Shown: positions 1 to 4,523 of the stretch, piece after piece
Layout: each line of letters begins with the position of its first letter
How positions within the stretch are numbered: position 1 is the first letter of the stretch
Notes under the pieces: generated by a model
What the model was told of the DNA's origin: nothing
Database searches by the model: none
The model's input: the letters and a program-made list of their open reading frames with translations, nothing else
Source of the DNA: Candidatus Thalassarchaeaceae archaeon
GTDB taxonomy: Archaea; Thermoplasmatota; Poseidoniia; Poseidoniales; Thalassarchaeaceae
DNA length: 7,471 nt
NCBI GenBank assembly: GCA_029250565.1
Contig: JAQXFA010000082.1
Location: 1 to 7,471 of the forward strand
Reading direction: 5' to 3'
Program-made: the position numbers and the translations under genes

Positions 1-1
1 A

Positions 2-439
2 GTTGAAATTGAAAAACCTGAATTGTACAACGGCATCAAATCACATGATGGAGTGGCTAGGTCAGGGGCTGTCATCAATTCATCAAGTGGTGAATTATTA
101 TTTTCAGAACCACAGGATGCGTGGCTATTAGGAAATTTTTCAATTCTAAATGATGGTAGAACCTTTGTCAACCTTACATATCAATTTCCAATTAATGAGG
201 GCTTTGATGCTGACAACTCGAAGTTATCAATCATAGCTGAAGACTCAGAAGGTGTAGCAATTGCCTCCGCTACGACTCCAAGAGTTGTGTCCATGTCTGA
301 TTCATCCCTTTCCCCCACGGCTAAAATTAGTCTGTCGCTACTACTCATAGGGTTGTTACTTGCAAGCCCTATGATGAACACTAAAAAAATTAGTAAAAAT
401 GATGGAAATGAAAAGTTAGCTGCGGAATCTGAAGAATAA
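2..439 (+). CDS. C-terminal part of a surface protein with a C-terminal membrane anchor (5' end outside window)
   Basis: The frame is open from the first bases of the window, so the true start lies upstream; the TTG at 23 is probably an internal leucine codon. The visible 145 residues hold a stretch rich in Ser, Asn, Asp and Gly that reads like beta-strand-rich extracellular sequence (for example the segments around LLFSEPQDAWLLGNFSI and RTFVNLTYQF). Then comes a hydrophobic helix of about 18 residues (core ISLSLLLIGLLLAS) and a short lysine-containing, then acidic tail. The basic residues after the helix suggest the tail is cytoplasmic and the preceding domain is outside. This architecture is common for archaeal surface proteins. 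I do not recognise a family, and no catalytic motif is visible. The gene ends with TAA, followed by 117 bases of non-coding sequence. Confidence 0.7.
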   Translation, partial: VEIEKPELYNGIKSHDGVARSGAVINSSSGELLFSEPQDAWLLGNFSILNDGRTFVNLTYQFPINEGFDADNSKLSIIAEDSEGVAIASATTPRVVSMSDSSLSPTAKISLSLLLIGLLLASPMMNTKKISKNDGNEKLAAESEE

Positions 440-500
440 CTAGAGTTTAACCCCAAACACAGATATTTGAAAGTGGACCCAAATAAACTGTTTGCCTTCC

Positions 501-513
501 TGCTTCAGAAGCA
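501..513. repeat. Short perfect inverted repeat upstream of a TATA-like box
   Basis: TGCTTC-A-GAAGCA is a perfect 6-bp inverted repeat around a single base. It lies 14 bases upstream of the TATA-like box at 527, a position where archaeal activators or repressors can bind. It may instead be the weak end-hairpin of the preceding gene's transcript, or chance. Confidence 0.3.
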
Positions 514-526
514 CGGTTTCGTTGCA

Positions 527-532
527 TTTATA
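527..532 (+). promoter_or_regulatory. TATA-like box for the small gene at 557
   Basis: TTTATA is centred about 27 bases before the ATG at 557. In archaea transcription starts about 25-27 bases after the centre of the TATA box, so the predicted transcript would begin at or next to the start codon and be leaderless. No GGAGG-like ribosome binding site precedes this ATG, which agrees with that reading. I see no clear purine-rich BRE directly upstream. Confidence 0.55.
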
Positions 533-539
533 CCCTAGC

Positions 540-556
540 AGTGTACTATTTACACT
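540..556. promoter_or_regulatory. Perfect 17-bp inverted repeat at the predicted transcription start (candidate operator)
   Basis: AGTGTACTATTTACACT is a perfect 6-bp dyad (AGTGTA / TACACT) around a 5-base centre. It fills the space between the TATA-like box (527-532) and the ATG at 557. A dimeric helix-turn-helix repressor bound here would block RNA polymerase at the start site. The dyad and its position are seen directly; the operator role is inferred. Confidence 0.5.
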
Positions 557-841
557 ATGGACGGGGAAACCGGAACACCAGAGGAGCATGATACTGCACA
601 GCTCCCAATGCGTGAGTGGCTCGTTGAGTACTTCGTAGAGCGTGCACAGAAAGAAACCCTACATTGCCTAACCGTTTTGCGCGGAAGAAATGTAGAAGAT
701 GTACAGACTAGACTGTACTCAGAACTTCGTGAGAATTTCCCCCTGGAACTCAAACTTGAGGTTACTGTGACTAGAATGGTGCCTATTGACGTCGATACAG
801 ATGAAGCACTTTTTGAAATGCAGGGAACTTATCAACCTTGA
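557..841 (+). CDS. Hypothetical small soluble protein, 94 residues
   Basis: I do not recognise this family. The protein has no signal peptide or membrane helix and one cysteine (C37). It begins with an acidic, probably disordered stretch (residues 1-16). A likely amphipathic helix follows (about 18-35, REWLVEYFVERAQKETL), then a short strand (36-42), a second helix (about 45-60, NVEDVQTRLYSELRENF) and one or two strands rich in alternating hydrophobic residues (63-76, LELKLEVTVTRMVPI). An alpha/beta fold of about 80 residues is therefore plausible. The ATG at 557 is chosen because a TATA-like box sits 27 bases upstream, giving a leaderless message. The perfect dyad at 540-556 suggests it is tightly controlled. 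It stands alone: the next gene on this strand begins 150 bases later. Confidence 0.7.
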   Translation: MDGETGTPEEHDTAQLPMREWLVEYFVERAQKETLHCLTVLRGRNVEDVQTRLYSELRENFPLELKLEVTVTRMVPIDVDTDEALFEMQGTYQP

Positions 842-898
842 ATTATAGAACAATAATTGACAAGTAAACTGGGAATCGCAGTTATTTGTGTATCTTAA

Positions 899-936
899 CA
901 GATTTGCAATCTGATTTGCGTCGTGATTAAATCATG
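899..936. repeat. Two adjacent dyads upstream of the dsbB-like gene
   Basis: CAGATT-TGC-AATCTG at 899-913 is a perfect 6-bp inverted repeat with a 3-base centre. A second dyad, TGATT-A-AATCA, lies at 924-934 and extends to 922-936 with one mismatched pair. The heptamer GATTTGC occurs at 901 and again at 913, overlapping the first dyad. The rest of the 842-991 gap shows no gene and no convincing TATA box, although the A/T-rich core of the second dyad (928-933) could serve as one. The repeats may be regulator sites or an mRNA leader structure. Confidence 0.35.
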
Positions 937-982
937 ATGGCTGTTCAGGAGCCTCATCAGTGACCGTGGTTTCTGATAAAAC

Positions 983-988
983 GGTGAT
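983..988 (+). promoter_or_regulatory. Ribosome binding site supporting a TTG start
   Basis: GGTGAT, three bases before the TTG at 992, matches the 3' part of the archaeal GGAGGTGAT site. An in-frame TAA at 977-979 leaves no earlier start, and there is no ATG nearby, so this site decides in favour of the TTG. Confidence 0.55.
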
Positions 989-991
989 TAC

Positions 992-1558
992 TTGACACCA
1001 GAAGAAGCAGGAGATCTGTTCGGATACCTAGCATTGGCCGCAGGTATCTCAGGAATTATTCTAATTGGCTTGTTAATTGCTAGCAAGAAGTCCGCACCTA
1101 TTGCTGAGAAGATTGCTGAACTGCGCCTAGAACACAGTAGGGAAGCACTGTTTCTTGCTGGGTTTGTCGCTTTATTCGCAATGATGGCTAGTTTATACCT
1201 ATCAGAGATTGCTCATTTCTTGCCATGTAAATTGTGTTGGTATCAACGCATTGTTATGTATCCAATGGCATTTCTCTTTATTTTTGCTGCATTTAGAAAT
1301 GATTTCGGAATTAAGCCATACGGTTTGGCAATGGCTGGATTTGGTGCATTTATATCGATCTATCATTATCAATTACAAATGAATCCGGATCAGCATTCCC
1401 CATTCTGTTCTGCCTTTGAGTCATGTACAGTTCAATATCTCAATGTATTTGATTTCATGAGCATTCCCTTAATGGCACTTATGGGATTCATCTTCATATT
1501 CTCTCTACTACTATTTGCTCAACCTGCTCCAGAAGATGTTTCTGATTCTGAAGAATGA
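992..1558 (+). CDS. dsbB: DsbB/BdbC-family disulfide bond formation membrane protein
   Basis: This membrane oxidase probably takes electrons from exported thiol proteins and gives them to quinone. The 188 residues hold five predicted membrane helices: an extra N-terminal one (about 10-31), then the four-helix bundle (about 50-71, 84-101, 108-127, 153-176). The family signature CKLCWYQR is at 79-86, giving the first redox pair C79/C82 in the loop between bundle helices 1 and 2. The second pair, C139/C145, lies in the loop between bundle helices 3 and 4, with the family-like YHYQLQ just before it (124-129). The short five-residue gap in the second pair resembles compact BdbC-type proteins rather than E. 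coli DsbB. The C-terminus is acidic and cytoplasmic. The TTG start is set by an upstream in-frame stop and a GGTGAT site. It converges with a VKOR-like gene 59 bases away. Family assignment is firm; the physiological partner is inferred. Confidence 0.92.
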   Translation: MTPEEAGDLFGYLALAAGISGIILIGLLIASKKSAPIAEKIAELRLEHSREALFLAGFVALFAMMASLYLSEIAHFLPCKLCWYQRIVMYPMAFLFIFAAFRNDFGIKPYGLAMAGFGAFISIYHYQLQMNPDQHSPFCSAFESCTVQYLNVFDFMSIPLMALMGFIFIFSLLLFAQPAPEDVSDSEE

Positions 1559-1581
1559 CGGTATCAGCAATTTGAGTAAAT

Positions 1582-1598
1582 ATCCCCGTGTATGGGAT
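1582..1598. terminator. Weak hairpin between convergent genes
   Basis: ATCCC and GGGAT form a 5-bp stem around a 7-base loop in the 59-base gap between the dsbB-like and VKOR-like genes. The stem is short and no long T tract follows on either strand, so it is at best a weak end-of-transcript structure. Confidence 0.2.
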
Positions 1599-1617
1599 TA
1601 TCGCAAATAGTAGGCGT

Positions 1618-2223
1618 TCAGTTGGAATTCCAACTGCCATCAGAATTTGACGCAAGTAGCAAATTGAATTGCATCATAGTCACAATATTAGCGGCTAAAA
1701 GAACAATACATATTGGACAGATTGCTGGGGAATCATCAACCATTAGTAGATGTGTAATAGTCATCCATAATGCAATTAGTGTGGAAATCCCACCTATTGT
1801 CCTACCCCATGAAAGGAATCCACCAGCCTTAGACCAGGTTGGTTCAAGGTGGATACTCAATGCCAAGAATCCAAGAATACTAAACATCAATATGAAAAAT
1901 AACCCAAATTCCAAGTTTGAAAATGGGATTGTGTTCATTGTCTGACTTGAAAGAGCTTGTGCGCAACCGCTTGAGGACTCACAGAGTGTAGTACTTCCAA
2001 TGATTGATTGTCTCTGGATTACCCACACCCAAACTGCAGCCAACATTCCACCGCTAATACTAGCAAGAGTTCCCACTAACATTCTTCGACTCACAGGCGC
2101 TGATACTAAGTCACTCATACCTAATGTTGAGAACAATGGTCTTGTAGACTCCATTCGCGACATTGCTCCAAACAGAACTGTTAACGAGCATATCACCAAT
2201 ACTACTGATGTTGACATGACCAT
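1618..2223 (-). CDS. VKOR-family (vitamin K epoxide reductase-like) membrane oxidase
   Basis: Prokaryotic VKOR homologues reoxidise thioredoxin-fold partners outside the membrane and pass electrons to quinone. Counting from the ATG at 2223, the 201-residue protein has about five membrane helices (3-20, 48-69, 105-125, 143-163, 168-190). It carries both redox pairs in the expected places. The loop pair C81/C87 (CESSSGC) lies between the first two bundle helices and is followed by the VKOR-like stretch ALSSQTMNTIPFSNLEFG. The membrane-edge pair CPIC is at C169/C172, at the start of the last helix. The five-residue spacing of the loop pair fits bacterial VKORs. The first helix is an extra N-terminal one. 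A GTG at 2232 would add three residues, but it lies inside the ribosome binding site, so the ATG is preferred. It is the last gene of a three-gene minus-strand cluster, directly after the CPYC thioredoxin-fold protein, its likely partner. Confidence 0.85.
   Translation of the reverse strand: MVMSTSVVLVICSLTVLFGAMSRMESTRPLFSTLGMSDLVSAPVSRRMLVGTLASISGGMLAAVWVWVIQRQSIIGSTTLCESSSGCAQALSSQTMNTIPFSNLEFGLFFILMFSILGFLALSIHLEPTWSKAGGFLSWGRTIGGISTLIALWMTITHLLMVDDSPAICPICIVLLAANIVTMMQFNLLLASNSDGSWNSN
1619..1636. repeat. 18-bp perfect palindrome at the end of the VKOR-like gene
   Basis: CAGTTGGAATTCCAACTG is a perfect 18-bp palindrome with no spacer. It overlaps the TGA stop (1618-1620, minus strand) and the last codons of the VKOR-like gene, where it faces the end of the dsbB-like gene. 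It may be a protein-binding site or help end transcription; as RNA it can form only a tight hairpin with a small loop. Confidence 0.5.
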
Positions 2224-2224
2224 A

Positions 2225-2917
2225 TTATTCACCTACCTGTGGCAACATACTGTATAGGGCATTACCAACTTCCTCACCGCTATGAGCAGCTTGATTCCAA
2301 GCAACAATACCATCAGGTTTTACAATCACAACAAAAGGCGTACCCTGTACACCCCAAGGATCCAATGTAGCTTGCGATAAGTCGTCAAAATATGCCCAAT
2401 TATGAGGGTCACCCGGGCGTGATGAACAATCAGTGTCGCCACCTTTACATTCGATAAGAGATGATTTTTCTTGGAAAGCAATTACTTCTTCTCTTGACGC
2501 AGAGTGTGAAGGTATATCCAAACTTAAGGCGACACTGATGAATGTCACTCTATCCCCAAAAGCACCTTCAAGTTGGCTCATCTTTTCTGCTTCCTCAAAG
2601 CAGTAAGGACAATCAGTATCCATAAACTGGATGAAAAACCATTTTGCTTCAGGGTTTGATTCAGCATCCCAACTGCTGTCTGTTTCATCATATAATTCAA
2701 AATCAACCCAATCAGAAGCCCCCAAATAATGAACTTTACCTTCGAGGTTGGGTGCTAATTCCCCCTCGTCTGGGCCGATTGGTGGTAAATCTGTGAATAA
2801 TATCACTGCTAGCAGGATGAAAGTGATTCCACCCGCAACCACAAATCCTGCAGTTATCCTTGCATCTCCGTTCTCATCTGTTATCAGATTCCTGTTACGT
2901 CTTACTTTATTCATCAT
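2225..2917 (-). CDS. Membrane-anchored thioredoxin-fold protein with a CPYC active site (TlpA/DsbA-like)
   Basis: This is probably an extracytoplasmic thiol oxidoreductase. The 230 residues begin with a basic cytoplasmic tail (KVRRNRN) and one membrane helix (about 22-42), then an acidic, proline-containing linker (to about 60) and a thioredoxin-like domain. The active site CPYC is at C103/C106 in the context FMDTDCPYCFEEAEKM, following the strand KWFFIQF. The context lacks the Trp of reducing WCxxC thioredoxins and resembles DsbA/DsbG-type sites. The conserved cis-proline is in GTPF (P194), before the strand VVIVKPDG that is typical of TlpA-like proteins. An additional cysteine pair, C157 and C164, sits in the segment between them. 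The start at 2917 overlaps the end of the epimerase gene by 11 bases; an ATG at 2914 is also possible. The VKOR-like gene follows immediately, so a VKOR-to-thioredoxin-fold electron relay is likely but not shown. Confidence 0.88.
   Translation of the reverse strand: MMNKVRRNRNLITDENGDARITAGFVVAGGITFILLAVILFTDLPPIGPDEGELAPNLEGKVHYLGASDWVDFELYDETDSSWDAESNPEAKWFFIQFMDTDCPYCFEEAEKMSQLEGAFGDRVTFISVALSLDIPSHSASREEVIAFQEKSSLIECKGGDTDCSSRPGDPHNWAYFDDLSQATLDPWGVQGTPFVVIVKPDGIVAWNQAAHSGEEVGNALYSMLPQVGE
2229..2235 (-). promoter_or_regulatory. Ribosome binding site of the VKOR-like gene
   Basis: On the minus strand TAGGTGA ends five bases before the ATG at 2223 and matches the GGAGGTGAT consensus well. 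It lies inside the last codons of the thioredoxin-fold gene, whose TAA is at 2225-2227, which indicates coupled translation. Confidence 0.6.
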
Positions 2918-3854
2918 TTATTCCAATCTCCTGCATAAGAATTTGAGCAGTATGTCTCACTGCTCCTTCTGAGTCATATTTAGTGTTAAAACCAGCCGCT
3001 CGCATGCGACTTGGATCTAACATTGCCTTAGGAACATCTCCAGCCCAACCACGGTCTCCACCGGTGTATTCAATCGAAACCTCTGATAAACCAGATTCTT
3101 CAATCACAATTTCTGCAATTCTCGTTACACTGCAAGTGTCGTCACTTCCTAAATTATAGTAATTTATTGCGTCATCAGTATTGGTTACTAAGTGAATCAT
3201 TGCGCTTGCACAATCTCTTACTTCCATGTACGATTTTGCCTGCCGACCATTTCCAAGTACTTCCAATCGGTTCGGGTCAGCACGTAATTTGTGAATAAAA
3301 TCAAAGATTACACCGTGTGTCCCACGGGCACCGACAATATTTGCAAATCTGAAAAGCCAGGCTTGAAGACCAAAGGTTCCAACCCATGATGTGATTAGTG
3401 CCTCAGAACCAAGTTTACTTGCACCATAGAGAGAAATCGGGAAGAGAGGCCCATAATCTTCCGGTGTCGGCATCACATCAGCTTCGCCATAAACTACTGA
3501 AGAAGATGAAAAAGCGATTTTCTTTACACCACAAACCCTCATTGCTTCTAACACATTGTAGGTAGCAACTGTACCTTGATTTAGGTCAGTATCAGTGATT
3601 GTAGTGCCAAGACGAATGTCTGGGTTAGCAGCAAGGTGGAAAACGATTTCAATACCATCCATTGCAGATTTCACTGCATCTAAATCCAACAAGTCCCCTT
3701 CTATGACTGTTACATTATCACCATGATGGGAAAGGAATTCTCGTCGTCCTGATGAAAAATTATCGTAAATGCTGACACTATGCCCCGATTGTAGCAGTAA
3801 ATCAACTAGATGAGAGCCGACAAAACCCGCACCTCCGGTAACTAAACAGTGCAT
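2907..3854 (-). CDS. NAD-dependent sugar epimerase/dehydratase (GalE-like, extended SDR)
   Basis: Members of this family bind NAD and act on nucleotide sugars, often as UDP-glucose 4-epimerases. The 315-residue length is typical. The NAD-binding motif TGGAGFVG is at residues 6-13, the acidic residue closing the second strand is D31 in IYDNFSSG, and EGDLLD at 52-57 and FHLAANP at 72-78 are classic GalE-like positions. The catalytic triad is seen as the serine stretch FSSSSVVYG (115-123) and YGASK (Y143, K147). FRFANIVGARG (169-178) and SYMEVRDCASAM (208-219) are the usual substrate-domain and HVxD-like segments. The cofactor and fold are certain; the sugar cannot be told from sequence, and other nucleotide sugars are possible. 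It is the first gene of the minus-strand cluster and overlaps the thioredoxin-fold gene by 11 bases. No clear ribosome binding site precedes the ATG, so the message may be near-leaderless. Confidence 0.92.
   Translation of the reverse strand: MHCLVTGGAGFVGSHLVDLLLQSGHSVSIYDNFSSGRREFLSHHGDNVTVIEGDLLDLDAVKSAMDGIEIVFHLAANPDIRLGTTITDTDLNQGTVATYNVLEAMRVCGVKKIAFSSSSVVYGEADVMPTPEDYGPLFPISLYGASKLGSEALITSWVGTFGLQAWLFRFANIVGARGTHGVIFDFIHKLRADPNRLEVLGNGRQAKSYMEVRDCASAMIHLVTNTDDAINYYNLGSDDTCSVTRIAEIVIEESGLSEVSIEYTGGDRGWAGDVPKAMLDPSRMRAAGFNTKYDSEGAVRHTAQILMQEIGINDE
2928..2931 (-). promoter_or_regulatory. Ribosome binding site of the thioredoxin-fold gene
   Basis: GGAG on the minus strand (within AGGAGATT) ends ten bases before the ATG at 2917. 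It is embedded in the 3' coding end of the epimerase gene, supporting a single polycistronic message. Confidence 0.5.
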
Positions 3855-4085
3855 GATGAAGCGGCCGACATATCAAGCCCATTTGACTATTGCGTGCCTC
3901 TGTAGAACAAGTTTTATTGCGATTCATTAATTTAATCATAGTTTTCTTTAATCGTTCACTTTCAGTATTTTCCCCTAAGGGAACATCTCTGTTCACTTTC
4001 ATATTTAGCAACCACTCTACGAAAATATGGTGGACCTTCGCTTCTCAGTGCTATTTCTCGGCACCGAATCTGAATTGTTAAAACC
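3855..4085. promoter_or_regulatory. Divergent intergenic region with repeats
   Basis: The 231 bases between the minus-strand epimerase gene and the plus-strand small gene hold no convincing coding sequence. They must carry promoters for both directions. An A/T-rich patch at 3921-3950 could hold the minus-strand TATA box, and AAATATGG near 4023-4029 is a possible plus-strand one, but neither is at a decisive distance from its start codon. The notable content is the repeat set at 3954-4001. Confidence 0.45.
3954..4001. repeat. 11-bp direct repeat flanking an inverted repeat
   Basis: GTTCACTTTCA occurs exactly at 3954-3964 and 3991-4001, a 37-base period; each copy is followed by a TATTT run (one base later in the first). 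Between them TTCCC-CTAA-GGGAA (3970-3983) is a perfect 5-bp inverted repeat. The arrangement in a divergent promoter region suggests a regulator-binding array, which is inferred only. Confidence 0.45.
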
Positions 4086-4103
4086 ATGATGAGAAAGTGC
4101 CAA

Positions 4104-4110
4104 GGAGTTG
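4104..4110 (+). promoter_or_regulatory. Ribosome binding site that decides the start of the 88-residue gene
   Basis: GGAGTTG lies five bases before the ATG at 4116 (eight after the GGAG core) and matches the archaeal consensus. It favours 4116 over the upstream in-frame ATGs at 4086 and 4089, which have no such site. Confidence 0.6.
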
Positions 4111-4115
4111 AAAAA

Positions 4116-4382
4116 ATGAGTAAAAATACTAAACAAGTAGCCCAGAATGAGAACGAAGAAAATGAGGAACCACAGACATTGTTGGTTGGATATGTGAGAA
4201 AGAGTAACGCTGGTGGCGCCCTAAAGGTGTCCATCAACAGCAGTGCTTTTTCTGACTGCGCAACTTACAGCACTTCAGATGGACAACAATATGTCCCACT
4301 GATCATTAATTTGAATGCCCTACGCAGAGTGTTAGATGGTGAGCGAGCTGTCACCACAGTGAGCCAATTCATTGACCAATAA
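4116..4382 (+). CDS. Hypothetical small acidic-tailed protein, 88 residues
   Basis: I do not recognise a named family. From the ATG at 4116 the protein opens with a polar, glutamate- and asparagine-rich tail (residues 1-20) that is probably disordered. A compact domain follows, with likely strands TLLVGYVRKS (21-30) and GALKVSIN (34-41), then YVPLIINLNALRRVLDGERAVTTVSQFI (59-86), which reads as a strand, a short helix and another strand or helix. The basic turn RKSNAGG between two strands is reminiscent of small nucleic-acid-binding folds, but this is a guess. There is one cysteine (C48) and no membrane helix. The alternative start at 4086 would add ten residues and lacks a ribosome binding site. 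The gene is monocistronic in this window, with a dyad overlapping its stop codon. Confidence 0.72.
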   Translation: MSKNTKQVAQNENEENEEPQTLLVGYVRKSNAGGALKVSINSSAFSDCATYSTSDGQQYVPLIINLNALRRVLDGERAVTTVSQFIDQ

Positions 4383-4398
4383 TCATTATCAAAATGAT
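4382..4398. repeat. A/T-rich inverted repeat at the stop codon
   Basis: ATCATT-ATCAA-AATGAT is a perfect 6-bp dyad with a 5-base centre, starting in the TAA stop of the 88-residue gene. It is the first of three dyads in the 4383-4523 gap. Confidence 0.4.
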
Positions 4399-4413
4399 GT
4401 GTCAAATATCAAA

Positions 4414-4440
4414 TTCTGACCTAATTAATTAGTTTCAGAA
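4414..4440. repeat. 27-bp imperfect palindrome
   Basis: Outer arms TTCTGA (4414-4419) and TCAGAA (4435-4440) enclose the perfect 12-bp palindrome CTAATTAATTAG (4421-4432), separated by one base on the left and two on the right. It could be a protein-binding site upstream of the glycosyltransferase promoter or an RNA hairpin. Confidence 0.45.
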
Positions 4441-4455
4441 CAAGTAAATGCCCTC

Positions 4456-4488
4456 GTGTCTGGGTGACTGCAAAGATTGCCCAGGCAC
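4456..4488 (+). terminator. Strong hairpin with GNRA-type loop followed by a T-rich tract
   Basis: GTGTCTGGGT (4456-4465) pairs with GCCCAGGCAC (4479-4488) through ten pairs, two of them G-U. The stem can extend with G4466-T4478 and A4467-T4477 and, past a bulged A4476, with C4468-G4475 and T4469-A4474, closing on the loop GCAA (4470-4473), a GNRA tetraloop. TATTTTCT follows at 4491. It may end the transcript of the 88-residue gene. It could also be part of a small RNA; there is no second evidence for that. Confidence 0.45.
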
Positions 4489-4495
4489 CCTATTT

Positions 4496-4504
4496 TCTAT
4501 AATT
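4496..4504 (+). promoter_or_regulatory. TATA-like box for the glycosyltransferase gene
   Basis: TCTATAATT is centred about 24 bases before the ATG at 4524, which predicts a leaderless or nearly leaderless message. No ribosome binding site lies before that ATG, in agreement. Confidence 0.5.
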
Positions 4505-4523
4505 AATTGATTATGGCGGCTAA

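Noticed and set aside
934..976. Possible C/D-box guide RNA (ATGATGG ... CTGA) before the dsbB-like gene
   Set aside because: The box matches are partial and the internal C'/D' boxes are not convincing; short motifs of this kind occur by chance.
1592..1945. Plus-strand open frame of 117 codons
   Set aside because: It lies antisense to the VKOR-like gene, whose redox cysteines and helices are clear, and its translation shows no domain.
2230..2232. GTG as the start of the VKOR-like gene
   Set aside because: The GTG is part of the AGGTGA ribosome binding site for the ATG at 2223, so the two readings conflict and the ATG is better placed.
2000..2257. Plus-strand open frame of 85 codons
   Set aside because: It is antisense to the VKOR-like and thioredoxin-fold genes and shows no family features or ribosome binding site.
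3890..4081. Plus-strand 63-codon frame in the divergent gap
   Set aside because: Its composition looks like translated A/T-rich promoter DNA, it has no ribosome binding site, and it covers the repeat set and the promoter region.
3802..4237. Minus-strand frames covering the divergent gap and the 88-residue gene
   Set aside because: They overlap the well-supported epimerase start or run antisense to the 88-residue gene and show no recognisable domain.
4394..4419. Possible C/D-box guide RNA (ATGATGT ... CTGA)
   Set aside because: The C-like and D-like boxes have a plausible spacing, but no C' box or second D box and no terminal stem are present.
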